From Dactylonectria macrodidyma (taxonomy: Eukaryota > Ascomycota > Sordariomycetes > Hypocreales > Nectriaceae): 64,000 nt of DNA. Each line of letters begins with the position of its first letter. Positions within the stretch are counted from its first letter, which is position 1. The stretch spans positions 558,001-622,000 of the forward strand of contig JAGMUV010000031.1 of NCBI GenBank assembly GCA_020744425.1, given 5' to 3'. Made by a program: the position numbers and the translations under genes. Positions 43,627 to 56,093 of the stretch are shown piece by piece. Under the pieces are notes generated by a model. It did no database searches. It saw only the letters and a list, made by a program, of their open reading frames with translations, and had not been told where the DNA came from.

Positions 43627-46600
43627 CTAACGCAGCCGTCTTGGCCCTTCAGAATCATCAAACCAGCGCAACGCCTCCTGAACCGTCCTGTCGCTCAGTT
43701 TCTCCAGTCTCGCCTGCGCCGCAGTCATTTCTTCGGGGACCCTGTTGCCCACCAGGTCTCTCTCCCGCACCTTGGACACGAGCATGATGCCGTCCAGCGT
43801 CCGGCAACGCGACAGCTGCACGTACAGGCTGTACGGGTCGCACTGCGAGGGGACGACGCGTCCGTCGACCTTTGTCGTCCGCGTCCCTCGCAGCTCCAGA
43901 GCTACGCGCTCGAACGTCCCGCCCTGCACTTTGTAGTCTGTGCACGCAAAAGCCGCCGCGCACGGCAGACCCTTTCGGCTGACATCGTTCTTTTGCCACG
44001 GCCGTTTCCGCTGGCATTGTATCTTAACGCTCATGGGCGTCAGGAGGATCGTACCCTGCGGCATCCCGACGAAGTGAAAGTCTCTTGTCGTTTCCGACTC
44101 CAGGATTATCCCCGCGGGCGGCCCGAAGTGGACCGTCATGTCGGCCGAGATCCGATGGCCCGGGTGCGCTTTGTCAAGAACGACCTCCACCGCCGTGTAA
44201 CTGGCACCGTTGACCAGCTTCAGCCCCTGGTGGGTGTTGTGGTTCACGACGACCGGCATCCCCGGTACGAACATGAAGATGGCCGGCACCGGTATCGCAC
44301 TGTCGTCGCCCTGGTTCAGAATCATGGTGGCTTCTTCCTCGGTCGGCAGGCCGTCCTTCCATCTGTGCCCGGATATGAAGATTCGCATCATCGACCGCTG
44401 CTGGACCTGGAACGCCAAGGCTGCCTCCATATTCAGATTCCACCGGTTCCTGTTCAGCGGCGTCACCACGGTGATGCCTGTTTCCCATGGGATCCTTCTA
44501 TCTTCCCGATAGCATCTCGAGTTGAGAAGGTCCAAGTCCGTGTGGTCCTGCACGCCCAGTCGGATTCGCTTCAGCAGCCTCTGCAAGTCCGGGTCTCCCG
44601 CGGCGCGCACTTGCTGGTTCAGCATGACGACCGTCGTGAACTTCTTCCACAGCGCATGCGCCTTGTCGTGCTGGTGCCGTTGCTCGGCCTTGAACGAGTT
44701 GTCTACGTCCCACGAGACGGTCGTGCTGGGGAGGAGGATCGACCGGTCTTGCACCGGGCGGAACTGGTGGAAGTCTCCGCAGAAGAGGACGATAGGGATC
44801 CCTCCGAAATCCTGCTGCGATCCGCGGAGCCGGCAGAGCTGCTCGTTGACGGCGTGCAGCGTTCGTGCTCCGAGCATGCTCACCTCGTCGATGACAAGCA
44901 CATCTTTCTCCTGCCAGTCCATTCGAGACTGGCCGTGGATGAACCGCTCCGCCCGTTTCGGCAGTCGCACCCCGTCGAGATCTTTGGCCGTGTTCGCGCC
45001 CGCGCCTTGGTCTTTGGTGAACCCACAGACGGAGTGGATCGTGATGCCGTTGATCCGCGCTGCTGCCGTCCCTGACGTCGCCGTGATCAAGAGCCTATCC
45101 GAAAGGTCCTTCTTGGCGAACAGCTCGACGAGTGCCTCGATAACTCGTGATTTGCCCGTTCCACCCTCTCCACCGACGAACTGGCAGAGCTGACCGACGT
45201 CGCCTCTGTTGTTCTGGCGTATCAGGTCGAGGTGGCGGCATATTATTAAGAAAGCGATCGACTGCATTTTGTTCAGCGTCAGCCATGTTACCACCTCCTT
45301 GCCCGCCGCGAAGAAAGAGGTTGATGGGCCAAACTGGACGCGCATTCCCGCGTCTGTGTCGCCTGCGGTCTCGTCGGAGTCGGCCGTCGTCATTGCGATG
45401 TCGTCCTCCCCGAAGCCCGTCATCACACTCCGCAACGCAGCGCGGCGGTCGCTTTCCCAGACCCCGGGTGTGCTTTGTATGCCTTGCATCATTCTCTCCC
45501 TCTCCTTCGAGGCACTCATCTGCTGCGACTTGATAGCCTTGACCTGATCCTGCGGCGGTAGTGCGGCCCCAGAAAATACCCGCCCTGGCATGCTTATTTG
45601 TCTTGCCCCTCGTTCGGGTATCACGGTGGCCTCGAGCTCGGCCGTCGAGCACAGCGCCGATTGTTGAAACCCACAGAGCTGCTGCATCATTGCCATGAGC
45701 TCCGGCGATTTGGCCGTCACCTGATTCGTTCCCATTGCACCTCGGACGACGTCGATCAAGCGCGTTGCGTCTCCGATGCTGTTGGACTGATACGTCGCTG
45801 CAGTTTCGGCGCCCGCCTCATCTGTCCCGCCCTCCTCCACGTGTGCTACCGTCGGATCACCATCTCCGGTCGTAACTGCCCATTGCTTGGCGTCGCGTTT
45901 TGCGTCTTCGGCTGATCGTCGAAGCAGCTGCACGTTATCGACGAGACATGATATTCTCGGAACAAGCGCCTCTCGCGCCCGCGCCCATATGCTGTTGATA
46001 TCGCCCGTTTTTTCGCACAAGAAGGACTCCCATGGTACGAACAGCGCAAGGTGCTGCACGGCTGCCCTTCAGGGGGATCAGTTAGCCTCTCTAAATAGTG
46101 CCTGCCGGCAGAGCAGTTGCCACACTCACCTCCGATGGCACGACTCCTCGTCGTCGTGTGCAAAATCCTTGCTCAGGTACCCGTCGAGGCAGACGCTAGC
46201 CTGCTTGCCCGGCCGTCTGAGCACCTGAACCCAGCGTCTTCCTGGCGCCCACCCGTCCTCGAAAGGCACCTCACCCTAGGCGGCGGAGTCCTCATCGTTG
46301 TTGATGCGCTTGAGTGTCACAAGCGACACATAATCATACAAACATAGGTTCCTGAGAAGCTCTCCCCGGTGCTGGTATGCCTCCACGTGGCACAGTCTCT
46401 GGCCTGCTTCCTCGACAATGATCGACTCATCCGCAGAGTCGTCGGTCACCGCTGCGCCACTTGTTCGTCGGAGGTGCCGCCACCGTCGGAAGATGTGCCA
46501 GTACAGCAGGGATGTATTCAGGTACGCCCAGGCGCTGCTGTTGGTGAACTCGGCCGGATATCCTAGGAGATGAGCGATGACCTCGACCTGCGATAGCGGA

Positions 46601-49600
46601 CGCTCCGTGAACACTCGGTTCGCCACCCTCATCAAGAACTGCCGCGTCCTGTTCCCCTTGACGGCGTCATCTGTAGCACCGTCCCAGCCGGCCCCCCCTC
46701 CATTAGCCGGGCCATCACCCGTTGAGGCGGCCAGGAGCTCGGCGGCGGCGGCCACACGCTTCCACAACGGGTCCTCCACTTTCGTCGCGTAGTTCGTGAC
46801 ATAATAGATGACGGCCATGGTCTTGCGCTGCGTGGCGATGAACGAGATGTCGTGGTTGTGCCGGAGTCCGACGGCCATGGCCTTGTTCCATCGATTCACC
46901 ATGCTGTGTGTCCTCCGGACCTGCAGCACCCCCTCTGCCGTGAGGGCAGTCTTCTCGACCAATCTCCACGGCGCCTTGAACAGACAGAGATCCCCTTTCC
47001 GCCCTGCTTTGCCCAGGGAATACTTGACACACGTTGGGCTATGCGTGTGGACCTGTGTCGCGCCGGCACAGAAGTTTGCCTCCTCGTCAAATGCGGCCAA
47101 GAACTGGTCGGTGTTGTCCAAAAGGGAGGAAATGTCGGACGTCACCGATCGCCCCGCCTGCACGGCGCAGAACCCTTCCTGGTCCAGATCCTGCCTTGCA
47201 TGTCAGCCTAGCCCCGGTTGTCCATCGGAAGAACACTTCAAGCAGTCAGCGACGCGCCTTCTGGGCATTATTACCTCGGAGAAGACACTATCCACGTATT
47301 GGATGATTCGCTCACGATACGCCGCCTGATCCTCGCCGTCGATGTCGGCAAGCATCGAGCTCAGATGCGCGTTTCCGTGCAACCAGAGCAGCCCATGGAC
47401 ATGAAGCGCCCCTCGTTCGTTGGTCTCCACAGCACCATAATACTTGCTGATGCGCCCGAATACCGACTCTTCCCCGACTTTCACGTAATGGTCAAAGAAG
47501 AGCTCCATCTCCCGGTGGAAGAATATGGCGGAGCTCATAGGATCCGATATGGCCAGCCGTGTTCGTTTGTACGCATTTCCCATGCTTTCCAGAAACTCCT
47601 CGGCCGCGCCAGGGTCGCGTGTGCGGTATGCCGCCAGTCGCAGCTTCACCGGATTCGTAATGTCATTCGGGTTGAGAGTGAACCAGATGGCCGGCACGCC
47701 GTAGCCAACGATGAGCGACTGTATTTTCCGCCGCATATTGAGGCGGGCCTCTCTCGACATGGGCTGCCAGTGACCGTACAGCGACAGGCTCCTGAGAACC
47801 TCCTTTACACCATCGTCGGTCGTCTTGCCTGAGCTCTCCAGCTCGACCCTCGCCGCCGCTAACCTTTCTGCGGTCAGGGAGCGCACAATGCGCTCTACCT
47901 TGCGGAAATTCTTCCTCGTCACGCTCAGCATGCTGACACGCCGGTTCCTCGACCGCACGCCCATGTTGAACACGAGAAATGCGAAAATGTGGTGCGTCGC
48001 AAATCGGCCGCCATGACGCCGGAGCACAATGTCAGCCCAGGTCCGAAGCCTCATGTTCCGAGACGACAAGAGGTCTCGCGCCGCCCTATCTGCTCCACTC
48101 ATGTTGACACCTCTTCCCGCCTGTAAGGCAGCTTCTTCCACTAACCGTGGCCCCCCGACGCCGAACGGTAATAGCGTGGGAAACGTCTTCGCGAAGAACG
48201 AGGCATCAAACGAGTCGGCGAACTCGTCCCCACGAGAAACACGAATGTACGGCTCAGAGTCGTCATCAACATGCCCCTGCCGCCTTTCAGCCGAGGATCC
48301 AACCCATGTTCTCGGGCCCATATGGCCGGCCCCAGCGGTCCCAGCACCTTCACCGACAGCGTCGCAAGCAAACCGCAATTTCTCGACGTCCGCTACATCC
48401 GGCGGCCCGTCCAGCAGAAACATTCCAGAAGAGGTGACCTCGTTGATCGGTTTCGTGGCCTGGTCAGCCTCAGCTCCAGCTTCACAGCGAGACTCCTTTG
48501 CCTCGTCCGTCACTGGTCCTCCAGTCTCGCATGCTGCAGCGTCTTCTCCCTGATTGAGCAGAGCCAGAATTTCCTCGATCTCCACCGAATCGTCTTCGTC
48601 CATGGCGCGCTCCGAGGGCGGCACAACTTGCGCCGTTCGTGTCTTTTCCCACGCCGACGGCTCGTTCCGCTCCATGCGATCGTACACCAACGACGGCACC
48701 CCATGTGGCGGGGCTCCCCAACTCTCCATCTCCGCCGCGTCGATTTCGATCTCAGCATAGTGTGGATTGTTCTTCTTCAGCCAGACAAGCGCCCTCTCAA
48801 CGACTCGCCGCCTCACTGATAGGACGTTTGAAAGATCGCTCGGTGCCGGCTTCTCCGCGCCCTGCCACGAGACGTGGATCTCGTCCATGACTTGCAAAAG
48901 CGGATGGGGGAGCACTTTCGTGGCCAGCTCCTGCACGTTGTTCGGGAACACCGTGATGTGGCCTTTGACATGCCTCGGATACCTCAGAGTCTGGCTTTGG
49001 CCACCCGGAATGCTGTACCTTGTGACAAATCCATAACAAGAATTTAGCGCGATGAGCTTCTCCTCAACCAATGTGAGGCCCTTGAGCTCGTCCGGAAACA
49101 TGTGCTCACAGCCAAGGCGGTTGTGAAGTTGGGCCGCTGGCGACAGGCCACCCCGCCTCAAGCAACCCATGCACTCCGCACAGCCTAGGATAGGTTCTCC
49201 CACGGGAAAGCATCTTCGACATGAAAATGGCGAGCGGCCGCCATTTTCGACGCAGCTCGACTTCCATCGGTCCCACGCCACCTCTCCCAACTCTTTTTTC
49301 GTGCGCTTACGATAGCACAGCATGCAGGTCCGTATTGGCAAAGCGTCCACATCGTGGAACTCCTTGTAGAAGGCTCGCACGGTCGACACCTTTCTCTCAT
49401 GTGGTATTGGCGTACACCACGTCTGCTCGTTGGACAGACTCTCCTTCACGGCAAATTCCTCCTCCAAGAAGCGCAGAACGCTCGCCAGGTCTTCGGCCAG
49501 CAACTCCCGTCTTCTCTGTCTTCGGGTTCCAGCTCGGATTTGTTTCCTCGGAGCCTCGTCTCGGCTAGTGTCTGATCTTGCTTTCGGCCGCCGACCCCGT

Positions 49601-50289
49601 CCCCGACGTCTCTTGGGCAAACCCTGTGAAATTGCTGCTGCTAGCTCGGCCCCCCCCATGTCCTCAGATACTGGTTGCTTGGGCTGAATAACCCGGACCG
49701 TGGGTACCTCATTCTGACGAAAAAGCGCCCGATCGCCAACCGACGCCGTACCACGCCGCTCATCACCATCCCGCCTCTCCTTGGGCAAAAAGTGTCGATG
49801 AAAGAGCGGAGGATCAGAATCCGCGACCTCCGGTGCGCCCCGTTCTCTGGGCAAGAAGGGCCTTTGAAACTGACTCGGTGGCTGACGTTGCGCGGAGCCT
49901 CCACTGTTGACCGTATCATGAGACTTCCGTGCTCTATTTGACCGCGAACCGCCTCGCGGACGTCTTCTGGGCAACGACCTCACAATTGCTTCCGCATGCT
50001 GCCTCCATGCGGTATCTTCAACCGCAGACAGCTTAGGCTGAATCTGTCGGAACGTGGATGCTGCATTCGCCAGTGAATTGTACGTTGACAAACGTCCCAG
50101 CCTCTTCCCCCGCGTGCTGGGCTCCTTTTCGGCAGCTGCTACCACATCTACGCCGCCTCCTGTCGTGTCATCTCCCAGCTCTCTTTCCCGCAGACTTACA
50201 TTATTACCCTCTTGTCCCTTCCCAACTGGCGACGACCACGCTCCCATGTGAGTAACCGCCTGATGTGGCTTCCCCGCTGGACTATCCAT
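43627..50289 (-). pseudogene. Hel-3 Helitron Rep-helicase, intact except one in-frame stop
   Basis: Exons are 50289-47275, 47190-46130 and 46066-43627, with introns of 84 bp (GTAATA..GGCAG) and 63 bp (GTGAGT..TGAAG). The summed frame is 2172 codons. In order: a basic N-terminus with repeated LPKRR-type motifs, zinc clusters (CMLCYRK ... CRRCFPVG ... CAECMGC), the HUH motif RGALHVHGLLWL (about 47405), the two-tyrosine motif IYYVTNYATK (about 46800), Walker A GGEGGTGKS (about 45165), Walker B VIDEVSMLG (about 44885), GDFHQFRPVQD, ACTDYKVQGGTF and YVQLSRCRTLDGI. A TAG at 46276-46278 interrupts exon 2, yet the frame continues without other damage. GC content is visibly higher than in Hel-2. If the stop is real, the Rep domain is separated from the helicase; read-through or a sequencing error are alternatives. 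Confidence 0.85.
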
Positions 50290-50991
50290 CCTGCTACTGC
50301 CTTCTCGACATCGATGACTCCAAGCAGATGGTAGATCACAAAGCTTCCACGTCGGACTCTCTTTAGTTGCACGATTTCGCTTCTGGATGTTGGTTATCCT
50401 CCTTCATACAACATTGGTTCTCGCAGTATCCAAGCGATCCGCTAATCGACCCCTTAACCACCCACAACCCTGGCTGTACGCGTCCATTCTCACAGTCTCG
50501 GCCAGTCCAGGCATACAATTCGTCGCCGCAACTTTGTAAAAAACGGGCTATTCCAATACCACCCTCTCCTCCGCGTCCCTCCGTGATTTTGAGGAGGACG
50601 GTCGCATCTTTGCCGCTTTGCGCAACACACAGCTCCCGTCAAGATCAGGGATCTCGGGAGCTATTACATCACTCACCGTCTCAACACGGAACAATCCCAT
50701 ATCAAACGGATATCGTCTACTATGTATAATAGCCTCGTTGAGCTCGGGAGCTGTTACGTTACTCACCGTCTTAACACGGGAACAATCCGGTATCGAACGG
50801 ATATCATCTAGTATATAAAACAGCCTAGTTTACCACTCTTTTTAATAGAAACCAAGAGTCGTTCCTTGCCCGAATCACTGAGGGACCTTCTGCCCTGTCG
50901 TCAGCCAAACATATACCCGTGCCACGCGACAACTGCATTTTAGTCCTTCACTTGTACCCACATCAATCATTTAATCTATACAGGACGTACC
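50290..50991. promoter_or_regulatory. Divergent intergenic region of Hel-3 with duplicated block
   Basis: Two direct copies of an 86-88-bp block lie at about 50648-50733 and 50737-50825, sharing CTCGGGAGCT, ACTCACCGTC, AACACGG and ACGGATATC. The second copy ends with a TATATAAAA box at 50813, correctly placed for plus-strand transcription of the accessory gene. The region presumably also drives the Rep gene on the other strand. Confidence 0.55.
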
Positions 50992-51581
50992 ATGTCTTCC
51001 TCTTCGCCCGTCGCCCATGCTTCGCCGCACCTTCGAAAGCCACTCGACACCCAAAGGGGCGTTGGCGGTGATATGTCCATGATGTTCTTCGCCCAACCAG
51101 ACTGCCCCTCCAGATTCGCTCACCAGGATCAGCATCGCATCAAGGGCCTGAATGCCGAAACGCTAGCCCGCATCTTCCTGCCTCCCCCCTCGTGGTTGCT
51201 GGCCGCGGAATATGCGCCCCTGCGATCGGACGTTGACGACTCGCCGACATCCATCTTCTTTAGTCTCAATCTCTCGATTTACAATCAACCTATTGTTGCG
51301 TCGGAATGGTTTGAAGAGTGGTTCTTCATGAATGGCCGCGTCCACCCCTACGCACTTGTGTGGGAGGTTGAGCAGCAAGACGGTCTAGAATCTGATACAG
51401 GCCGCACCCTTCTCTACACCATGCCCGCCCTCATCGTCCGTGGTCAAGGCTATCAGCCGTAGGCCATAATGCCCCCCCCCCCCCCACCCCACACGCACTA
51501 CCTCGAACAAACTCGGCTGATATATGCCCAAAGCGTTCTTCCCAGGCTCTTTGCCTCCATGGACAGCTTCCCCTGTGCAGC
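50992..51581 (+). pseudogene. Helitron-linked accessory gene (Hel-3 copy), cut by a hAT element
   Basis: Exon 1, 50992-51458, encodes 155 aa plus two bases. Along its length it is homologous to exon 1 of the 28764-30773 gene: DMSMMFFAQPD..SRF, LNAETLARIFLPPPS, FFSLNLSIYNQPIVASEWFEEW, GRVHPYALVWEVE, and a final RGQGYQP. The splice donor (GTAGGC) has the same phase 2 as the Hel-2 copy. Exon 2 seems to start at 51546 after TTCCCAG and resembles the other gene's PRALCNSEVFPL for about 12 codons before the hAT end at 51582. The downstream exons were not found beyond 54922. Function unknown. Confidence 0.65.
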
Positions 51582-54500
51582 GCTCCTAATAGTGCGCACC
51601 ATTAAGAGCACTATTAGTGCACACTGCAGTGCACACTAATAGTCCGTGCACTATTGGTTCAGTGTACGTTTCTCGGACTACACTGCTGGTTCAGTGCAAG
51701 CCTTCAGACCACACTGCTGGTTCAGTGCAAGCCTTCAGACCACACTGATGGTCCAGTGTGAACTTGACCAGACTGACCACTAGTGCAGTGCGAGGGTCGC
51801 AGACTAACAGTCCCACTCTTAATGCGTCCAGGCTCAACGCGTATCAAGTCGGGTCTAGCGCGCTGGGGAAATTTCCAATAGGGCGCTAAGACATGTTAGC
51901 GGGTACAATAGTTTAGCTGTGTTAAGCTATTGTAACGTAGGTATCACGCTACTGACACAATCGTCTTAAACAGTGTCCATATTCAGCAGCGAACCTAACT
52001 TTTTACCGTGGCCAATCATTGGCCAGCGGACTTGATAAGTGCCAAACCGGGAAGTTGAAGGCGGAATCCAAGAACGACTTGGAGCCTGTAGTCCAAACCA
52101 ATCTCTAGGACTTCTGAATTGGCTGGTTACCAAGCATGGGTGGCCGGATCCAACGATTGGAAGCGGTTGGTTGATTTCAGCCCCTGCGGCTTGGCCTGTA
52201 TATTTGTAGTCATCGACTCTCAAGTGCCTTGGGAGGAAGTTGTACAGCCTATATCTACACCCACTACCCTTGAGGTCGACAGACCAAAGGTGCCACAAGC
52301 AACCTGGTCTCTTCAACAATTCTGCTCTACCAGACTCCCGTGATCGCCACCTTATTGTCTACGTGCCGTCTTTGCTGAATCATGTCCTCTAGCGTGGATC
52401 ACTCCGAGACTGCCAGTGCTATTGGCAGTACCAGCCATACGGTTGACTCCGACCTTCTTGCTCATACAGCATTATCACCATCATCTTCGCCACCCTCTAG
52501 TGCGCCCCGCAAAAAGACGTCTCCCATCTGGCGGTACTGTCGAAGCGAAGAAGGGAAGGGTACTCCGGCAGCTTGGGTCGATTCCAACGGAACGAAATGG
52601 TGGCATTGCCAACCCTGCTTCGACAAGAAAAGAGCGAAGAAATACAACTGCTCTGGTGGGTCGTCCGCCATTGTCAATCATTTGCGGACGGAGCACAAGA
52701 TCATGGTTTCTGGAAGGCAAGAGACCATGCGGGAAGTGACGCAAAGTCGCCTTGGAGACATCACTGCCTTCCTGGCCGATGAAAGTCTTGCCTCCACCAA
52801 GAAACGCAAGGCGACGGCAGAGGAAGATGCCCTAGACCCAGCTACCCTGCGCGAATTGTACTGTCGATACACAGTAGCTTTGCAGCCTCTCCTTTGCTCA
52901 TGTTGAGCAGCCGGCCTTTCGCGACTTTATCCGGTATATTCGTCCGGCCGCTGATGATCTCCTCCCGAGGTCTGGTGACACGGTTAAAAATGACTTACAA
53001 TGGGGATACGACAACAAAAAGGAGTTTGTAAAGCGAGCTCTACAGAATGCCCTCTCATCAATCCACATTGTTCCTGACAACTGGACATCGCCAAATTGTT
53101 TTGGCGTAATAGGATTCACAGTTCAATTCGTTACCGAAGATCATGGCCTGCAGTCACTGGTGGTGAGGATAAAGGAATTGGAAGGACAGCACAGCGGCGA
53201 GAACATGGCAGAAGCTATCATGGAGTTCATACGAGAATTTGGAATAGCGTCAAAAGTTGGATACTTTATGATGGATAATGCCACCAACATGAACACCATG
53301 ATCGACAAAATCTCCGACGACTTAGAACAGGAGTTCGATGTTTTCTACGATCCTCTTCCTCACCGAGTTCGCTGTTTCGGCCACATCATTAATCTGGCTG
53401 TGATGGAGTTCCTCATTGGAAAGCGACCACCCACAACTGATTCCTACCACGGGCCATCCGACGAGGAAGTTGAGCAATGGAGAAAGCGAGGGGCGATAGG
53501 CAAGCTACATAATATCGTGGTCTACATCACTTGGACCCCCCAACGACTTCAAACGTTTACTCGTCTCACCGACGGTCTAAGGCTACGACGCGATAATGAC
53601 ACTCGTTGGAATTCGTGGTACAGCATGGTCGAATGGGTCCTCAGGCCTAAAATCCGGCAAGCTATCACTGTATTTTGTGCTCAGGAGCCGGCTCTGCAGG
53701 ACGATGTTCTGACTCCAGCTGACTGGACAACTTTGGCGGAGACTCATAAATTTCTCGAGCCATTTTATGACGCTACAATAGCCAATGAAGGCATGGGGAT
53801 TTCCATCTCTGACGTTCTGCCTGCCATGGACTATCTCTTGCATCACATTGAGGCGGCCAAGAAGGCCACTACCATCCCCCACCTGGCAACTATGATGGAG
53901 ACCGCGTGGGCAAAACTGGCCGACTACTATGAATTGACGGAAGATTCGCCGGTCTATTCAGCAGCGACGGTGTTGAATCCTTCCCTCAAGTGGGCATACA
54001 TGGAGAAGACTTGGGAGGGCAAGACTGAATGGATTGAGAGGGCTAAAGCCCGCGTAGGCGAGCTATGGAGGGAGGCGTACAAATCAACCACCTCCTTGCC
54101 TGTTCTTCGACCAGTTTTCGCACAGGAGCCAACTACAAGGCGACTAAATGGGTACAAAGTGTGGATGAAAGAGCAAAAGGCTACCATTTTCAACATGGAC
54201 TACGACGAGTACGAAGCGTACTGCCGTGAGCCTGTGATTATGGTATCGGATCCGCTGAAATGGTGGTTGGAACCAGCGCAGCGACGGCGGTTCCCTAACT
54301 TATCTTTGATGGCCATTGACATTCTGTCGATTGCGCCGATGTCTACTGAGACAGAGCGACTCTTCTCTAAGGCCAAACTCTCGGTAACAGAGCAGCGAGG
54401 AGCTATGAATATCGAAACGTTGAATCTCTTGGAATGCCTACGATCCTGGGACAGTAGCATTCTGATAGTCCCATCAGAGGTAAGATTTCTGCTTTGTCAG

Positions 54501-54922
54501 ATGCGCGGTTGTCTAAGTGTGTCTAGTGTTGCTATGTACGGCAGCCGCCAGCACCATCTCCAATGCTTAGTATTCAGGAAAGGGGTTAGCAAGGCGGCGG
54601 GTGAGGCAATTCGACGACGGCGTTGGGAGCTTTGGAGGCAGCGTGGCAGGTACGAGGAGGGCAGGCCGCAAGTCGGGTTATTTTGTTCAGACTAATAGTG
54701 TAGACCACAGTTTGCACTGTTGGTTTAGTTTGGCCGTGATGAACAGACCAACAGTTCAGTTTGCGTTTCTCAGGCAGACTGATAGTTTAGTTTGGCCAAG
54801 TCAGGCGGACTGGCAGTTTAATGTGGCTAAGTCAAACGGGTCGGCAGTTTAGTGTGGCCAAGCCAAATGGACTAATGGATCAGTTTGAGGTCTCTAAACC
54901 GAACGGTTGCACTATTAGGAGC
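51582..54922 (+). mobile_element. hAT transposon with GCTCCTAATAGTGC inverted tips
   Basis: The left tip GCTCCTAATAGTGC (51582-51595) and its inverse at 54909-54922 match perfectly over 14 bp. Both subterminal regions (to about 51830 and from about 54680) carry many spaced copies of (A)CTG.TGGTTCAGTG or TTTAGTTTGGCC-type motifs. Length is 3.34 kb. The flanking 8 bp differ, so no target duplication is visible. Confidence 0.75.
52382..54695 (+). pseudogene. hAT transposase with one frameshift
   Basis: The frame opens at ATG 52382, with a BED-type zinc finger (WWHCQPCFDKKRAKKY ... NHLRTEH). At 52879-52881 a TTT run shifts the frame by one base; in the shifted frame coding resumes (FAHVEQPAFRDFIRYIRP) and stays open to 54695. 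The core has IHIVPDNWTSPNCFGVIGF, GYFMMDNATNMNTM, VRCFGHIINLAVM and RRDNDTRWNSWY. The C-terminal dimerisation domain is IAPMSTETERLFSKAKLSV, followed by an atypical tail after VPSE. One extra base is the only clear defect, so inactivation is recent or a sequencing error. Confidence 0.8.
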
Positions 54923-55638
54923 CCTGCCTCCGATTTCGTCCACATGATGCGCTACTCACTGAGATGGAAAGGCTTCATAAACTCGAGGAGGAAACCATAC
55001 GCACATGGACAAGACAGTAAATTTTGACTTTCTCAATCTACATTGTAGTTATATAATACCCGTACATTAGAAGCCTATAGATAGATTATAGATACACTAC
55101 CTGTCAGGCACGGGCAAGGGAGAAGAAACCAGGCGGGGAAGAAAAGGTGATGTAAGAGGACGGAGTGGTAACTTTCACCACCCAATCAGGGACTCTTCTG
55201 GGCAAGTTAACACGGTAGATCGGCCAACTAAAGGAGCCACAATGACAGCTCAGGAACTGACATGCTACCTACTACACATAGGCCAATGCCGTACCCTCAC
55301 AGGTGTTGACGCGCGAGGTGCTAGAGAAAGGCACCTGGCGGAGCTATGAAGCTAACTGTGATAGTCCAGGATGACCCTCGCGCCTGACGCCCAAGGCCAT
55401 ATCCTTGACATTATGTACCTTAATAGTGGCCTCTGATTTTAGCGTCCCACACCAGTCAGAGCCCGCTATTCCCGCCTTCCACTTTGTTCCCAGCCTCGTT
55501 CATCGTTCAATCATTCCAGAGTTCCGGGGCATCTGCCTGCGTCAGCGGGCGTTACCAGTAAACTTAGAACTGTAAATAGCCTAGCGCACCTGGCCCTATG
55601 AGGTTAGTCCTCCCGACCGGAATAAATTTCATTCATCC

Positions 55639-55669
<31 letters not shown>

Positions 55670-55746
55670 CCTCACCGGAGTCAGCAGGCAGGAAGGATCC
55701 TAGATCAACAGAATCATCGTCTTTGGGCTCCATAATGCATTGATCC
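54923..55746. other. No gene; ends in AATAAA and a poly(A) tract
   Basis: No protein feature is recognised. At 55620 GGAATAAATTTCATTCATCC is followed by about 30 A residues (55639-55668). This has the look of the 3' end of a retroposed transcript or a LINE, but no coding part was identified upstream. Confidence 0.5.
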
Positions 55747-56093
55747 CTATCAGCCTGATCGAATTACCTGTATCGGATCCATCAGTATCCGTAATCCGTA
55801 CAAGAATGGCTCCATGTCCAAGCTACTACTGATGCCGCCTGCTGTAATCGCTGACACGGGTCCGAACTTGCTGGGTCCGCTGTCTACGAATCTCTTCTCG
55901 ACGATAGAAGCAGGCTCGCTTCCAACACCATGGCATATCTGACCCCGCCGTTCCAGGCTTCGATGGTGTGTTGTAACGTTCAGTCCACCCAAGATTCCCG
56001 CAGCACCGAGGAAGAAAGCGCCAACTCAGACGGAGAACAAGATGCGAGGCCCAGCCTCGGGGCTTCTAGGTTCGAGAGCTTTGCGAAGGTTGT
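55747..56093 (-). pseudogene. DJ-1/PfpI-family protein relic with stop at the nucleophile
   Basis: Read on the minus strand, the conserved fold signature is clear: EAGPRILFSV, then a stop, then VGAFFLGAAGILGGL, NVTTHHRSLE, VEKRFVDSGP and ITAGGISSSLDM. In this superfamily the residue after (L/F)SV is the nucleophile cysteine; here its codon is TGA (56026-56028). The N-terminal half of the domain upstream of 56093 and the last helix after SSSLDM are missing. Relatives include fungal isonitrile hydratase-like and ThiJ/PfpI proteins. The assignment rests on motif order. Confidence 0.65.

Noticed and set aside
43993..45193. Long plus-strand frames opposite the Hel-3 helicase (360 and 223 codons)
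   Set aside because: They are antisense to the Walker and C-terminal helicase motifs in a GC-rich gene. Such mirror frames are expected.
54923..55025. C-terminal exon of the neighbouring hAT transposase (a frame reading LTEMERLHKLEEETIRTW)
   Set aside because: It lies outside the matching inverted tip at 54922. It reads like protein but cannot be tied to the element without assuming the tips belong to different copies.
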